NCBI GenBank assembly: GCA_038249195.1
Contig: JBBRWM010000002.1
Location: 124,001-188,000, forward strand
Direction: 5' to 3'
DNA length: 64,000 nt
From: JAOUEA01 sp038249195
Lineage (GTDB): Bacteria; Actinomycetota; UBA4738; HRBIN12
The notes below the pieces were generated by a model. The model saw only the letters and a list, made by a program, of their open reading frames with translations, was not told the origin of the DNA and made no database searches. The position numbers were made by a program, and so were the translations under genes. The first letter of the stretch is position 1, and each line of letters begins with the position of its first letter. Shown one piece after another: positions 53,617-62,547 of this stretch.

Positions 53617-54987
53617 TCACACCCCCAGGTCTTCGGCGAAGTCCCACGTCTCCAGGTTCTGCTTCACGCGCGCGAGGAACCTCGTGGCCAGCTCCCCGTC
53701 GAGGATACGGTGGTCCCAGCTCATGGACAGGTACACCATGCTGCGGATGGCGATGGCATCGTCGATCACCACCGGCCGCTTCGCGATGGAGTCGAGGGAG
53801 AGGATCCCCGCGTTCGGCTGATTGATGATGGGCACGCTCAACAGCGAGCCGTAGGGACCGGGGTTGGTGATCGTGAACGTGGCGCCGGCCACCTCTTCGG
53901 GGTTCAACTGGTGCGCGCGCGCCCGCGCCGCGAGGTCGGCGATCGCCCGAGCGATCCCCGGGACGTTCATGGTCTCCACGCTGCGGATCACCGGGACGAT
54001 CAGGCCCTGGTCGTAGCTCACGGCGATCCCCATGTTCACGTACTTCCGCGTCACGAGATCCTCGCCGCGCACCTCGCCGTTCACGCGAGGGAACTCGAGC
54101 AGGGCCTCGGTGGTGGCGCGGGTGACCATGGGCAGGTATGTGAGCTTCACGCCGTGGCGCTCGAGGAACGCGTCCTTCGCGCGGGCGCGCAACTTGACGA
54201 GGTGATCGACGTTCACCTCGACCATCGTCCAGGCCCGCGCGGAGGTTTGGAGCGACCCGAGCATGTGCTGCGCGATGGCCTTGCGGATGTGCGACATCGG
54301 TTCCACGGTCTCGCCCGGCGACCCAGCGGCAGTCGTCGGAACGGGCGCCAGCGCGGGGGCGGCGAGGGCGGCGGAAGCGACGGGGGGGGCGACCGACGGA
54401 ACCTCCATCGCCGCGGCCGCCGGTGCCTGCGTCGTGCCGCCCGCCGCGGCCGCGGCCTCCACGTCCGCCCTGGTGATGCGTCCGCCCGTCCCAGTACCGG
54501 CGATCGCGGCGAGGTCCAGGCCGTACTCGGCCGCCATGCGGCGCACGAGCGGCGACAGGATCTGCGATCGCGGCCCGCGGTCGGGAAGCGGAGCGGCACC
54601 AGGGGGAGCCGGAACGGGAGCGGAAGCCGAAGCCGAAGCCGAAGCCGAAGCCGAAGCCTGAGTCTGAGCGGAAGCAGGAGCAGGCGTGGCAGCAGGCTCG
54701 GCCGCAGGGGCCTGCTCAGCCGAAGGCTGCTCGGCCTCTCCCGGGGCGGCCCCGTCTTCCTGGATCTCCGCGATGTCCGTCTTCACGGCGACGGTGGCTC
54801 CCTCGGCCACCAGGATCTTGGCGAGCACTCCGGCCACGGGCGAGGGGACCTCGGTGTCCACCTTGTCCGTCGAGATCTCGAACAGCGGTTCGTCGCGTTC
54901 GATGCGCTCGCCTTCCTGCTTGAGCCATTTCAGGATGGTGCCCTCGACGATCGTCTCGCCGAGCTGGGGCATCTGGATCGTGGTCAC
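53617..54987 (-). CDS. 2-oxoacid dehydrogenase E2 (dihydrolipoyl acyltransferase)
   Basis: A 456-residue protein: lipoyl domain (2–78) with lipoyl Lys in EISTDKVDTEV, a Ala/Pro/Ser-rich linker with an (AS)n run, the subunit-binding domain (about 145–180, SPLVRRMAAEYGLDLAAIAG), and the catalytic domain (about 225–456) with HxxxDG in SWDHRILDGELA. It is the core of a pyruvate or branched-chain complex and follows E1 beta on the same strand. GTG start with GGAGGAGC as SD. Confidence 0.92.
   Translation of the reverse strand: MTTIQMPQLGETIVEGTILKWLKQEGERIERDEPLFEISTDKVDTEVPSPVAGVLAKILVAEGATVAVKTDIAEIQEDGAAPGEAEQPSAEQAPAAEPAATPAPASAQTQASASASASASASAPVPAPPGAAPLPDRGPRSQILSPLVRRMAAEYGLDLAAIAGTGTGGRITRADVEAAAAAGGTTQAPAAAAMEVPSVAPPVASAALAAPALAPVPTTAAGSPGETVEPMSHIRKAIAQHMLGSLQTSARAWTMVEVNVDHLVKLRARAKDAFLERHGVKLTYLPMVTRATTEALLEFPRVNGEVRGEDLVTRKYVNMGIAVSYDQGLIVPVIRSVETMNVPGIARAIADLAARARAHQLNPEEVAGATFTITNPGPYGSLLSVPIINQPNAGILSLDSIAKRPVVIDDAIAIRSMVYLSMSWDHRILDGELATRFLARVKQNLETWDFAEDLGV
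54623..54658. repeat. hexanucleotide microsatellite in the E2 linker
   Basis: Six perfect copies of GAAGCC (plus strand) encode the Ala-Ser run of the E2 linker on the minus strand. Copy-number change would keep the frame and change linker length. Confidence 0.8.
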
Positions 54988-54999
54988 GAAAGCTCCTCC

Positions 55000-56052
55000 T
55001 CACCAGCTGGCGAGCTTGTCAACGGCCGCTTCGATGTCGGCGACCTGCGGCAGGAACGCGTCTTCGAGCGGGGGGGAGAACGGCACGGGCAGGTTGGGCG
55101 GCGCCAACCGCACGACCGGTGCGTCCAGATGCTCGAACGCTTTCTCCGCGATCACGGCGGCAACCTCGGTTCCGATGCCGAGGAACCGATAGGACTCGTA
55201 GAGCACCAGGGCGCGCGACGTCTTCTCGATCGATCGCAGCACGGTGTCCTCGTCGATGGGATAGACCGTGCGCAGGTCGACCACCTCCGCCGAGACGCCT
55301 CTGGTCGCCAGCGACTCGGCCGCCTCGAGCGCCTTGTGCACCATCGCACCGTACGTGACGATCGTGAGGTCCGTGCCCTCGCGCTTCACGTCGGCCTTGC
55401 CGATGGGCACGAGGAAGTCCGGATCCGTGGGCACGACCTCCTTCACGCGCCGATACAGCCACTTGTGCTCGAGGAACAGCGAGGGGTTGTCGTCGCGCAC
55501 GGCGGACTTCAGCAGGCCCTTGGCGTCGGTGGGGAAGGCGGGGCACATGATCTTGATCCCGCCGGCGTAGGCGAACCACGGCTCGGGGTTCACGGAGTGG
55601 AAGCTCGAGGCGCGCACGCCCCCGCCGCTGGGCGCACGCAGGACCACCGGCAGCGGGACACCGGTGCGGTAGTGGTACCGAGAGAGCACGGTGGTGATCT
55701 CATCGAAGCCGCTCGAGATGAAGTCCGCGTACTGGAACTCAGCGACAGGACGCAAGCCCTCCATCGCGGAGCCGACGGCCATGCCCACGATCGTCTCTTC
55801 GGCGATGGGCGTGTCCAGCACGCGGTCGCCCCCGAACCGGTCGAAGAAGCCCTCGGTCACCTTGAAGGCGCCGCCGTACACGCCGATGTCCTCGCCGAGC
55901 ATGTAGACGCGCTCGTCGCGCTCCATCTCTTCCCACAGCGCCTCCGCGATGGCGACGAGGTACGTGGCCTGCCCGTCGTCGGTGCGCTTGCCCCGAGGCT
56001 CGGCGCCGTGGCCGGCCGCCGCGCCTTCCACCTTCTCCGCGCGCGCCATCAT
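55000..56052 (-). CDS. 2-oxoacid dehydrogenase E1 beta subunit (set 2)
   Basis: A 350-residue protein. MLGEDIGVYGGAFKVTEGFF, DTPIAEETIVGMAVGSAMEG and APSGGGVRASSFHSVNPEPW match E1 beta. It overlaps the E1 alpha stop by 4 nt and lies 12 bp before E2. Together with E1 alpha, E2 and lpd it makes a full complex. Its N-terminal 25 residues are poorly conserved. Confidence 0.92.
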   Translation of the reverse strand: MMARAEKVEGAAAGHGAEPRGKRTDDGQATYLVAIAEALWEEMERDERVYMLGEDIGVYGGAFKVTEGFFDRFGGDRVLDTPIAEETIVGMAVGSAMEGLRPVAEFQYADFISSGFDEITTVLSRYHYRTGVPLPVVLRAPSGGGVRASSFHSVNPEPWFAYAGGIKIMCPAFPTDAKGLLKSAVRDDNPSLFLEHKWLYRRVKEVVPTDPDFLVPIGKADVKREGTDLTIVTYGAMVHKALEAAESLATRGVSAEVVDLRTVYPIDEDTVLRSIEKTSRALVLYESYRFLGIGTEVAAVIAEKAFEHLDAPVVRLAPPNLPVPFSPPLEDAFLPQVADIEAAVDKLASW

Positions 56053-57107
56053 TCGGCCTGCGTGCCCCCGCCGCGTCCCGGTTCGCTCGTCCAGTACCCG
56101 TCTTCCACCCAGCCACCCTTGAGCGCGTCGGCCGGCTCCGGGAACGGAGACGCCAGGGCGAAGTCGTAAGCGGCCGTGAACTCGGCCTCGACCTCGGCCT
56201 GGACGTCATCGATGTCGTCCTTGGTCAGCACGCCTTCGGCGAGCAGCCACTCCTCGAAGTTCTTCACGGGATCGTGGTGCGTCATGTATTCCTCGAGCAG
56301 CTCAGGCGCCACGTACTTCGCCGGGTCGTGGCCCGCGTGACCGCGCCAGCGAAGCGACACGGACTCGATCAGCGTCGGCCCGCCGCCCGAGCGCGCCCGC
56401 TCCACGGCCTCGCGCGCCGCCTCGAAGACGGCCAGGACCTCGCCCCCGTCCACGCGGACGCCAGGGATCCCGAAGGCGACGGCGCGCTCCGCGACGGTGG
56501 GCACGCTGAACTCCAACGGGTTGGGCGTCGAGTACGCGAACTGGTTGTTGTTCACGACCCAGACCACCGGCAGGCCGTGCACCGCCGAGGTGTTGATGGC
56601 CTCGTACCAGCGCCCGTTCGAGGTGGCCCCGTCCCCGCAGATGGCGAGGGCGACGCGCTCGTCGCCGGCGCGCTGATACGCGAGGGCGGCGCCCACCGCC
56701 ACGGGATAGGCGATGGGCAGGTGCGACATCACGGCGAAGGTGCGATGGCCGTACCAGTCGCCGATGTGGCTGTTGCCATCGCGCCCTCGCAGGTAGCCGT
56801 CGATGCGCCCCCAGTACTGCGCCATGACCCGGTTGAGGTCGAGCCCCTTGGTGAGTTGCGCCGTGAGGTCCCGGTGGGTGGGGAACAGCGAGTCCGTCGG
56901 CCGCAGCGCCGCCGCGACCCCCACGTGGGTGCCCTCCTGGCCGCGCCCGGAGTAGAACGCCCCCGGGAGCCGGCCCTGGCGATAGAGCGCCTCCATGCGT
57001 TCGTCGAAGTGCCGAGCGAGCTTGAGGTCGTGCAGGACGGCCTTCAGGCGGTCGTCGGGGAGCGGTCGCGTCCCGCGAGCGACGGCGGAGTCTGCCTGCG
57101 TGGCCAC
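56049..57107 (-). CDS. 2-oxoacid dehydrogenase E1 alpha subunit (set 2)
   Basis: A 352-residue thiamine-diphosphate subunit: GRGQEGTHVGVAAAL near the N-terminus, and ICGDGATSNGRWYEAINTSA to NNN as the cofactor motif. The GxGDWYGH-like region NSHIGDWYGHRTF resembles acetoin/pyruvate E1 alpha more than set 1. GTG start after AGAGGAGGG, 14 bp behind lpd. Confidence 0.9.
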   Translation of the reverse strand: MATQADSAVARGTRPLPDDRLKAVLHDLKLARHFDERMEALYRQGRLPGAFYSGRGQEGTHVGVAAALRPTDSLFPTHRDLTAQLTKGLDLNRVMAQYWGRIDGYLRGRDGNSHIGDWYGHRTFAVMSHLPIAYPVAVGAALAYQRAGDERVALAICGDGATSNGRWYEAINTSAVHGLPVVWVVNNNQFAYSTPNPLEFSVPTVAERAVAFGIPGVRVDGGEVLAVFEAAREAVERARSGGGPTLIESVSLRWRGHAGHDPAKYVAPELLEEYMTHHDPVKNFEEWLLAEGVLTKDDIDDVQAEVEAEFTAAYDFALASPFPEPADALKGGWVEDGYWTSEPGRGGGTQAE

Positions 57108-57121
57108 GGTGCTCCCTCCTC

Positions 57122-58501
57122 TTACGCTGTGTGCAACGGCTTCCCGGCGAGCGCCAAGTGCGCCTCGCCGATGGCCTCGGACAGGGTCGGGTGGGGGTGG
57201 ATGAGGGCCGCGACCTCGGCGGGGGCGGCCTCCCAGTTCGTGATGAGCATGGCCTCGGCCACGAGGTCCGTGACGTGCGGTCCGATCATGTGCACGCCCA
57301 GCACGGGGCCGTCTGCCTCAGCCACCAGCTTCACGAAGCCTGTTTCACCGAGGATGTTCGCCTTGCCGATGGCGCGGAGATCCAGCCGCTCGGTCACGAT
57401 CGCGCGGCCATGCTCGAGTGCCTGGGCCTCGGTGAGGCCGACACTCGCTATCTCGGGCGAACAGTAGGTCACCCTTGGGATGTTCACGTAGTCGATATCG
57501 GGGACGCTGATACCGGCGATGCGCTCGGCCACGGCGATGCCCTCGGTGAAGGCCACGTGGGCGAGCTGGAGCGGTGTCGCGGCCACGTCGCCGACCGCCC
57601 AGACGTGCTCCGCGCCCGCCCGGAGCTGGCCGTCGACGTTCACGAACCCCTTGTCGTTCAGCGTGACCCCGACCTGCTCGAGCCCCAGGTCCTCGGTGAC
57701 GGGCCCTCGGCCAACGGCCACCAGGCAGATGTCTGCCTCGACGGTCCTCTCGACGGCTCCGGCAGAGAAGCTGACGGCCACGCCGGCCTCGCCGGGTTCC
57801 ACAGCACTCACCGACGCGCCGGTCTCGCAGTTGATGCCGCGCTTGCGGAACGCCCTGGCGATCTCCTTGGACACCTCCTCGTCCTCGAGCGGCGCGAGGC
57901 GGGGGAGCGCTTCCACGACGGTCACCTCGGCGCCGAAGGAACGGTAGAACGACGCGAACTCCAGCCCCACGGCCCCGGCCCCGATCACCACCGCGGACGT
58001 GGGGATCCGGTCGTACCAGAGTGCTTGATCGCTGGTGATGACGCGATCGGTGAGCTCGATCCCGGGCAGCAGACGAGGACGCGAACCGGTGGCGATCACG
58101 ACATCGGCGGCGTCGTAGCGCTTCTGATCGACCTGGACGGCGGGCCCAGGGAGCAGGAGTCCGGTTCCCCGCACGACGTCGATCCCACGCTCGGACACGA
58201 GACCGCCCAAGCCCGTGACGAGCTTGTGCACCATGCGTTCCTCGAAGGCCTTCACGGCGGACCAGTCCGGTTCACCGCTCGCCTTGATGCCCCACTCGTC
58301 GGAGCGATCCACCGTGTCCATGACCTCGGCCGATCGGAGCAGGGCCTTGGTGGGGATGCAGCCCCTGAGCAGGCAGGTTCCACCGAGCCGATCGTCGCGC
58401 TCGATGAGGGCCACGCGCTTGCCGAGCTGGGCGGAGCGCAGGGCGGCGGAATACCCGCCCGTCCCGGCGCCGATCACCACTACGTCGTACGCATCACCCA
58501 T
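57122..58501 (-). CDS. lpd: dihydrolipoyl dehydrogenase (E3)
   Basis: A 459-residue flavin disulfide reductase. FAD motif VIGAGTGGYSAA, redox disulfide GGTCLLRGCIPTK, NAD motif VIGAGAVGLEFA, and C-terminal dimer His–Glu in IHPHPTLSEA. ATG 58501 lies 10 nt after TAGACT (58512–58517, minus strand). It reoxidises dihydrolipoyl groups of E2 (and may serve set 1). First gene of the lpd–E1–E2–lipB operon. Confidence 0.95.
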   Translation of the reverse strand: MGDAYDVVVIGAGTGGYSAALRSAQLGKRVALIERDDRLGGTCLLRGCIPTKALLRSAEVMDTVDRSDEWGIKASGEPDWSAVKAFEERMVHKLVTGLGGLVSERGIDVVRGTGLLLPGPAVQVDQKRYDAADVVIATGSRPRLLPGIELTDRVITSDQALWYDRIPTSAVVIGAGAVGLEFASFYRSFGAEVTVVEALPRLAPLEDEEVSKEIARAFRKRGINCETGASVSAVEPGEAGVAVSFSAGAVERTVEADICLVAVGRGPVTEDLGLEQVGVTLNDKGFVNVDGQLRAGAEHVWAVGDVAATPLQLAHVAFTEGIAVAERIAGISVPDIDYVNIPRVTYCSPEIASVGLTEAQALEHGRAIVTERLDLRAIGKANILGETGFVKLVAEADGPVLGVHMIGPHVTDLVAEAMLITNWEAAPAEVAALIHPHPTLSEAIGEAHLALAGKPLHTA

Positions 58502-58511
58502 CCGTGAAGCA

Positions 58512-58573
58512 AGTCTACCGTGCCCTTGCGCTGTGACCGGCGCGCGGCGTGCGTCGTGTCGGCAGCGTAGCAT
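58512..58573. promoter_or_regulatory. divergent promoters of lpd operon and gcvT-like gene
   Basis: The starts are 79 bp apart. TAGACT (58512–58517, minus) precedes lpd by 10 nt and TAGCAT (58568–58573, plus) precedes the GcvT ATG by 7 nt. Both lack SD sequences. Confidence 0.5.
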
Positions 58574-58580
58574 CGCGCGC

Positions 58581-59705
58581 ATGGACGATGCCCCCACCGC
58601 ATCGCAGGAGCTCAAACACACGCCGCTCGAGGCGCTGCATCGCAGTCTCGGGGCGAAGATGGGGCCGTTCGCCGGTTGGAACATGCCGATCGAGTACGCC
58701 GGTCCCCTCAAGGAGCACGAGGCCGTGCGCGAGCGCGTGGGGTTGTTCGACCTCACCCACCTGGGCAAGGTGGAGGTCACCGGGCCCGGCGCGCTCGGGA
58801 TGCTCCAAGGGGTCGTGTCCAACGACCTGCGCAAGGCCGCGGTGGGTGAGGCTCTCTACAACCTGGTGCTGAACGAGGGCGGCGGCGTGATCGAGGACCT
58901 GATCGTCTACCGGCTCGGGGACGAGCGCTACTTCGTGGTCCCCAACGCGGCGAACGCGCAACGCGTCTTGCGGATGCTGGAGGAGGCCGAGGCTCCCGAA
59001 CGCGTGCACCTCCACTACCACCAGGACTGGTGCTTCCTGGCCGTGCAGGGGCCGGAGTCCGTGCACGTGAGCACCCAGCTGTTCCCGGAGGCGGCCGATC
59101 TCGCGTTCATGCAATGCGTGGAGACCGAATACAAGCGGCGGCCCGTGATCCTCACGCGCTCGGGGTACACGGGCGAGGTGGGATTCGAGCTGTTCACGTA
59201 TCAAGACGTGGCCGTGGATCTGTGGAACGCCCTGTTCGAGGCGGCCGAACCCTTCGGCGGGATGCCCTGCGGGCTCGCCGCGCGCGACGTCCTGCGGCTG
59301 GAGATGGGGTATCCGCTCTACGGCCAGGACCTGTTCGAGGCCTCGACCGCGCTCGAGGCCGGCCTCGGATGGGCGGTGTCCTTCGACAAGGGCGCGTTCC
59401 GCGGCCGGATGGCGCTCGCACGCCAGCGCGAGGAGGGGCCCCTGCCGTCGATCCTGCGCGGCCTGCGCATGCACGAGCGGCGTCACATCCCTCGAGCGCA
59501 CTATCCGGTGTTCGTGGGCGATCAGGTCGTGGGCGAGGTCACGTCCGGCACGTTCTCGCCCCTGCTGCAGACCGGGATCGGACTCGCCTACCTCTGGCCG
59601 GCCGACGCGGTCGAGCTCGGCGCCACGGTGGAGGTGGATATCCGCGGGCGGCGCGGGCAAGCCCAGGTCGTCCGGCCGCCGTTCGTGGACCGCAGTCCGC
59701 GCTAG
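58581..59705 (+). CDS. gcvT: GcvT-family aminomethyltransferase
   Basis: A 374-residue protein: MGPFAGWNMPIEY, the folate Asp/Glu region VFDLTHLGKVEVTG (LFDLTHLG in sequence), SRSGYTGEVGFELF and GLAARDVLRLEMGYPLYG. This is the glycine cleavage T-protein architecture; YgfZ- or DMGDH-like relatives are less likely because the catalytic DVLR-type Asp/Arg segment is present. Divergent from lpd, which also serves glycine cleavage. No gcvH or gcvP is in the window. Confidence 0.85.
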   Translation: MDDAPTASQELKHTPLEALHRSLGAKMGPFAGWNMPIEYAGPLKEHEAVRERVGLFDLTHLGKVEVTGPGALGMLQGVVSNDLRKAAVGEALYNLVLNEGGGVIEDLIVYRLGDERYFVVPNAANAQRVLRMLEEAEAPERVHLHYHQDWCFLAVQGPESVHVSTQLFPEAADLAFMQCVETEYKRRPVILTRSGYTGEVGFELFTYQDVAVDLWNALFEAAEPFGGMPCGLAARDVLRLEMGYPLYGQDLFEASTALEAGLGWAVSFDKGAFRGRMALARQREEGPLPSILRGLRMHERRHIPRAHYPVFVGDQVVGEVTSGTFSPLLQTGIGLAYLWPADAVELGATVEVDIRGRRGQAQVVRPPFVDRSPR

Positions 59706-59714
59706 CCGTCGCCG

Positions 59715-60425
59715 CTAGACGGTCGGGCGCCCGCTGGCGGCCTGGACGAGCTGCGGCACGCTCGTCCCGGCGAAACTCGTGTGGCGGATCAGCCGGCTGA
59801 GGGTGGAGGCGACGCCCGCGCCGTCGCGCATGACGGCCACGACGACGTAGAGGCCCGAGGAGGGGATCCCGAGCTCACGGATGGGCCCGAACCCCGGCGC
59901 GGCCACGAAGTACGCCCATCGCGTGAGCCGGCCGTGGACGTCGCAGGTGCCTTCGCCGCGAGCCATGAAGTCTCCGGTCGACGTCGACTTCCCCGAGGCG
60001 AAGGTGGGGCGATGATCGAGGAAGACGCGCTCGCGCTCGGAGTGGCACTTCGCCGAGTGGGTGAGCCCGGACATGAGCGGCCCGCGTGCGGCGAGGTAGT
60101 AGAAGTCCGAGGGGACGCCGACCTCCGTGGCGTCCACCCAGGTGGCCGTCATCCCGGTGGTGGAGCCGTCCATCCGCTCCCACGCGCGGAGTCGGGGAGA
60201 GGAGACGAAGCCGCCCCGGGGGGCCACGTCGGATCCCGCAGCACGCGTCTTCCACCCGTCGGGGATCAGCGCGCGGACGGGGCCGGCAGTGACCTGCGAG
60301 AACAAGGGCGAGGGCGACGTGTCGACGCGGATCAGTTCAGGGAGTGCGACCGGGTCCGCGTGGGGCGTGGCGCTGCACCCCGCGCCAACGAGGACGACCA
60401 TGACCCCCAGAACGAGTCTTCGCAC
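59715..60425 (-). CDS. lipoprotein of unknown function
   Basis: A 236-residue protein with signal and lipobox (VVLVGAGC, Cys17), so probably lipid-anchored to the outer face of the membrane. The mature domain starts SATPHADPV and is beta-rich; two cysteines (SAKCHSE and EGTCDVHG) may pair. GAGAAT (60432–60437, minus) lies 6 nt before GTG 60425. Convergent with gcvT. Confidence 0.65.
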   Translation of the reverse strand: MRRLVLGVMVVLVGAGCSATPHADPVALPELIRVDTSPSPLFSQVTAGPVRALIPDGWKTRAAGSDVAPRGGFVSSPRLRAWERMDGSTTGMTATWVDATEVGVPSDFYYLAARGPLMSGLTHSAKCHSERERVFLDHRPTFASGKSTSTGDFMARGEGTCDVHGRLTRWAYFVAAPGFGPIRELGIPSSGLYVVVAVMRDGAGVASTLSRLIRHTSFAGTSVPQLVQAASGRPTV

Positions 60426-60526
60426 CTACCGATTCTCCCGCAGGGAGGATAGCCCGGCGGGGCGGCGTTGGCTATCGGGCGCTGCGATCGAGGTCCAGAC
60501 GCCTGGTCGGCTGGGGCGGCCGGGGC

Positions 60527-61732
60527 TCAGGCGACATCCGCCGGTGGCCGCATGATCGCCACCGTCCCGACCCCTTGCGCGGCGGGGATGCAGAAGGAGG
60601 CGCGCGTCCCACCGCCCGGGAGCGGGTCCGTCCACAGGATGCCGCCGTGCTCGACGATGACCTGGCGCGCGAGGTGCAGGCCGACGCCCACGCCCGACTT
60701 CTCCTTGCGCAGCACTCCTTCGCCGGTCGAGAAGGGCTCCTGGAACGACTGGGTGGCGACGGCACGGTGCAGGCCCTCGCCGCGATCGGTCACGGTGACG
60801 ACGACGCCCTCGTCGAGGACCCGGCCACGGAGTTCCACCACCCCGTCGGGTGGGGAGTACCGACAGGCGTTGTCCAGGAGCTCCGAGACCACGGAGGCGA
60901 TGCGCGCGCCGTCGGCCACCGCCACGAGGCGCCCGGCGATCTGTGCTTCGATCGGCACGGCGCTGTAGCGATCCCCGACCTCCACCACGGCGTGGCGGAG
61001 CAGGGGCGTGAGGTCGACCTCCGCGAGCTCGAGCCGGAAGGTCCCCCGCTCGAGCTCGGCCATCGTGATGATCTCGTCGACGATCCCCATGAGCTTGTCC
61101 AGGGACGCCCCTAGCTGCTCGAGGAACTCCCCGCGGTCTGCCTCCGGAACCGACGGGCTCCGCAGCACATGGGCGATCCCTTTGGCGACGGTCACGGGGG
61201 TCCGCAACTCGTGGGAGATGTTGGCGAGGAAGTCGGCCTTGGCCGAGGTGCCTTGAGAGACGCTCTCGCGCACGTGTTCGAGCTCGGCGCGCACCGACCG
61301 GCTGTCGTCGGAGGCCCGCCGTAGCTCGTCGCCCAGCAGGGTGCTGACGGCGGTGGAGAGCATGACGCCCCCGTCGGAGGCCGCCACGATGGTCCGGACG
61401 ACCTCGGGCGGGCCGTCGTCCTTCAGCAGGTAACCCATCGCCCCCGCCCCGAGCGCTTCGGCGATGCGCTCGGGGTCGCGTTCCCACGTCCAGGCGATGA
61501 TCCGCGATAGGCCGCTCGCGGCGCGAAGCCGGCGGACGAACTCGGCCCCCGCGAGCCCGTCCATCGTGAGCTCGCACACCACCACGTCCGGCATGAGGCG
61601 CGTGGCGCTGTCGACCGCCTGATAGGCATCGTTGGCGACATCGACGCGCGCGTCCGCCCCGGCGCGCAGCAGTTCGTACTGAAGCCGTCCGACCTCGTCG
61701 GCGCTATCGCAGAGCAGGACGTGCAGAGGCAT
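60527..61732 (-). CDS. REC–histidine kinase hybrid with Glu at the phospho-acceptor site
   Basis: A 401-residue protein. An N-terminal receiver-like domain (1–120) has Asp9 in LLCDSADEV, Thr82 and Lys104 in YLLKD, but the phospho-acceptor position is Glu54 (VVVCELTMDG) instead of Asp. A HisKA domain follows (His174 in LANISHELRTPV) and HATPase_c (VVSELLDNACRYSP, VTDRGEGL, GVGVGLHLAR). It lies 64 bp downstream of a NarL-type regulator on the same strand. A pseudo-receiver may lock or tune kinase activity. Confidence 0.86.
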   Translation of the reverse strand: MPLHVLLCDSADEVGRLQYELLRAGADARVDVANDAYQAVDSATRLMPDVVVCELTMDGLAGAEFVRRLRAASGLSRIIAWTWERDPERIAEALGAGAMGYLLKDDGPPEVVRTIVAASDGGVMLSTAVSTLLGDELRRASDDSRSVRAELEHVRESVSQGTSAKADFLANISHELRTPVTVAKGIAHVLRSPSVPEADRGEFLEQLGASLDKLMGIVDEIITMAELERGTFRLELAEVDLTPLLRHAVVEVGDRYSAVPIEAQIAGRLVAVADGARIASVVSELLDNACRYSPPDGVVELRGRVLDEGVVVTVTDRGEGLHRAVATQSFQEPFSTGEGVLRKEKSGVGVGLHLARQVIVEHGGILWTDPLPGGGTRASFCIPAAQGVGTVAIMRPPADVA

Positions 61733-61796
61733 GCTGTTAGCGGTATCGGCGCTGCGCCCTGGGGGTTGAGCCGGGCGGCGGCGCGTCTGGCGGGGG

Positions 61797-62453
61797 TCAG
61801 TGGACGATGCCGCTGCGGATGGCGATGGCGACCGCCTGGGCGCGGTCGTTCGCGCTGAGCTTCTCGAAGATCCGCTCGAGATGGGTCTTGACGGTGTGCG
61901 GCGAGATGCCCAGTTCCGTGGCGACCTGGCGCGTGGTGGCGCCGTCGGCCACCTTCTGAAGGATCTCGCGCTCTCGCTTGGACAACGGGGTCGAACGCGG
62001 CACCCCCTCCACGTCGCCCATGTGGACCTCTTCGATGAAGGTCTTGGTGAGGTGCGGATGGATCACGGCGTTGCCCTCCACCGCGTTCTTGGCCGCATCG
62101 ATGAGGGTGTCGGGGGATGCGTCCTTCAACAGGTAGCCGGACACGCCGGCCTGGATGGCCTCGGAGATGGCGCCGCGGGACTCGTCGATCGTGATGAGGA
62201 TGATCTTGGTGGTGGGGGCCGCCTGGCGGATCCGCCGGGTCGCCTCGATCCCGTCCATGCCGGGCATGCGCACGTCCATGAACACCACGTCGGGCTCGAG
62301 CTCGCGGGCGCGCTCAACCGCTTCCTCTCCGCTGGCCGCCTCGCCCACGACTACGACGACGTCCTCGGAGAGCTCGAGCGCCGTGCGCAGACCTTCCCGG
62401 GTGACGGGGTGGTCATCCACGATGAGGGCACGGATGCGATCCGTCTCCGACAC
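61797..62453 (-). CDS. NarL-type response regulator
   Basis: A 218-residue protein. Receiver with IVDDHP, phospho-acceptor Asp60 in FMDVRMPGMDG and Lys in YLLKD; LuxR helix-turn-helix (LSKREREILQKVADG, ATELGISPHTVKTHL). GTG start after GGAAGGAGC. It may be a partner of the REC–histidine kinase downstream, although such kinases are usually of the HisKA_3 class for NarL partners. Confidence 0.92.
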   Translation of the reverse strand: MSETDRIRALIVDDHPVTREGLRTALELSEDVVVVVGEAASGEEAVERARELEPDVVFMDVRMPGMDGIEATRRIRQAAPTTKIILITIDESRGAISEAIQAGVSGYLLKDASPDTLIDAAKNAVEGNAVIHPHLTKTFIEEVHMGDVEGVPRSTPLSKREREILQKVADGATTRQVATELGISPHTVKTHLERIFEKLSANDRAQAVAIAIRSGIVH

Positions 62454-62547
62454 GCTGCTCCTTCCATCCGGATCTCTGCGACCAAGGGTCGTTGAGGGAT
62501 TACGAAGTACGCTGTAAGGATAGGACGACAGGAGCGAGGAAGCTCAC

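Noticed and set aside
54623..54658. Regular repeats considered as a CRISPR array.
   Set aside because: The unit is 6 bp with no spacers and lies in frame in the E2 linker. No CRISPR-like repeats were seen elsewhere.
53599..56169. An 856-codon plus-strand open frame opposite E2 and E1 beta.
   Set aside because: Antisense shadow of conserved enzymes; the sequence is low-complexity and matches no family.
58502..58580. A possible glycine riboswitch before the GcvT gene.
   Set aside because: Only 79 bp separate two divergent starts, and the TAGCAT box puts the transcript start at the ATG, leaving no room for an aptamer.
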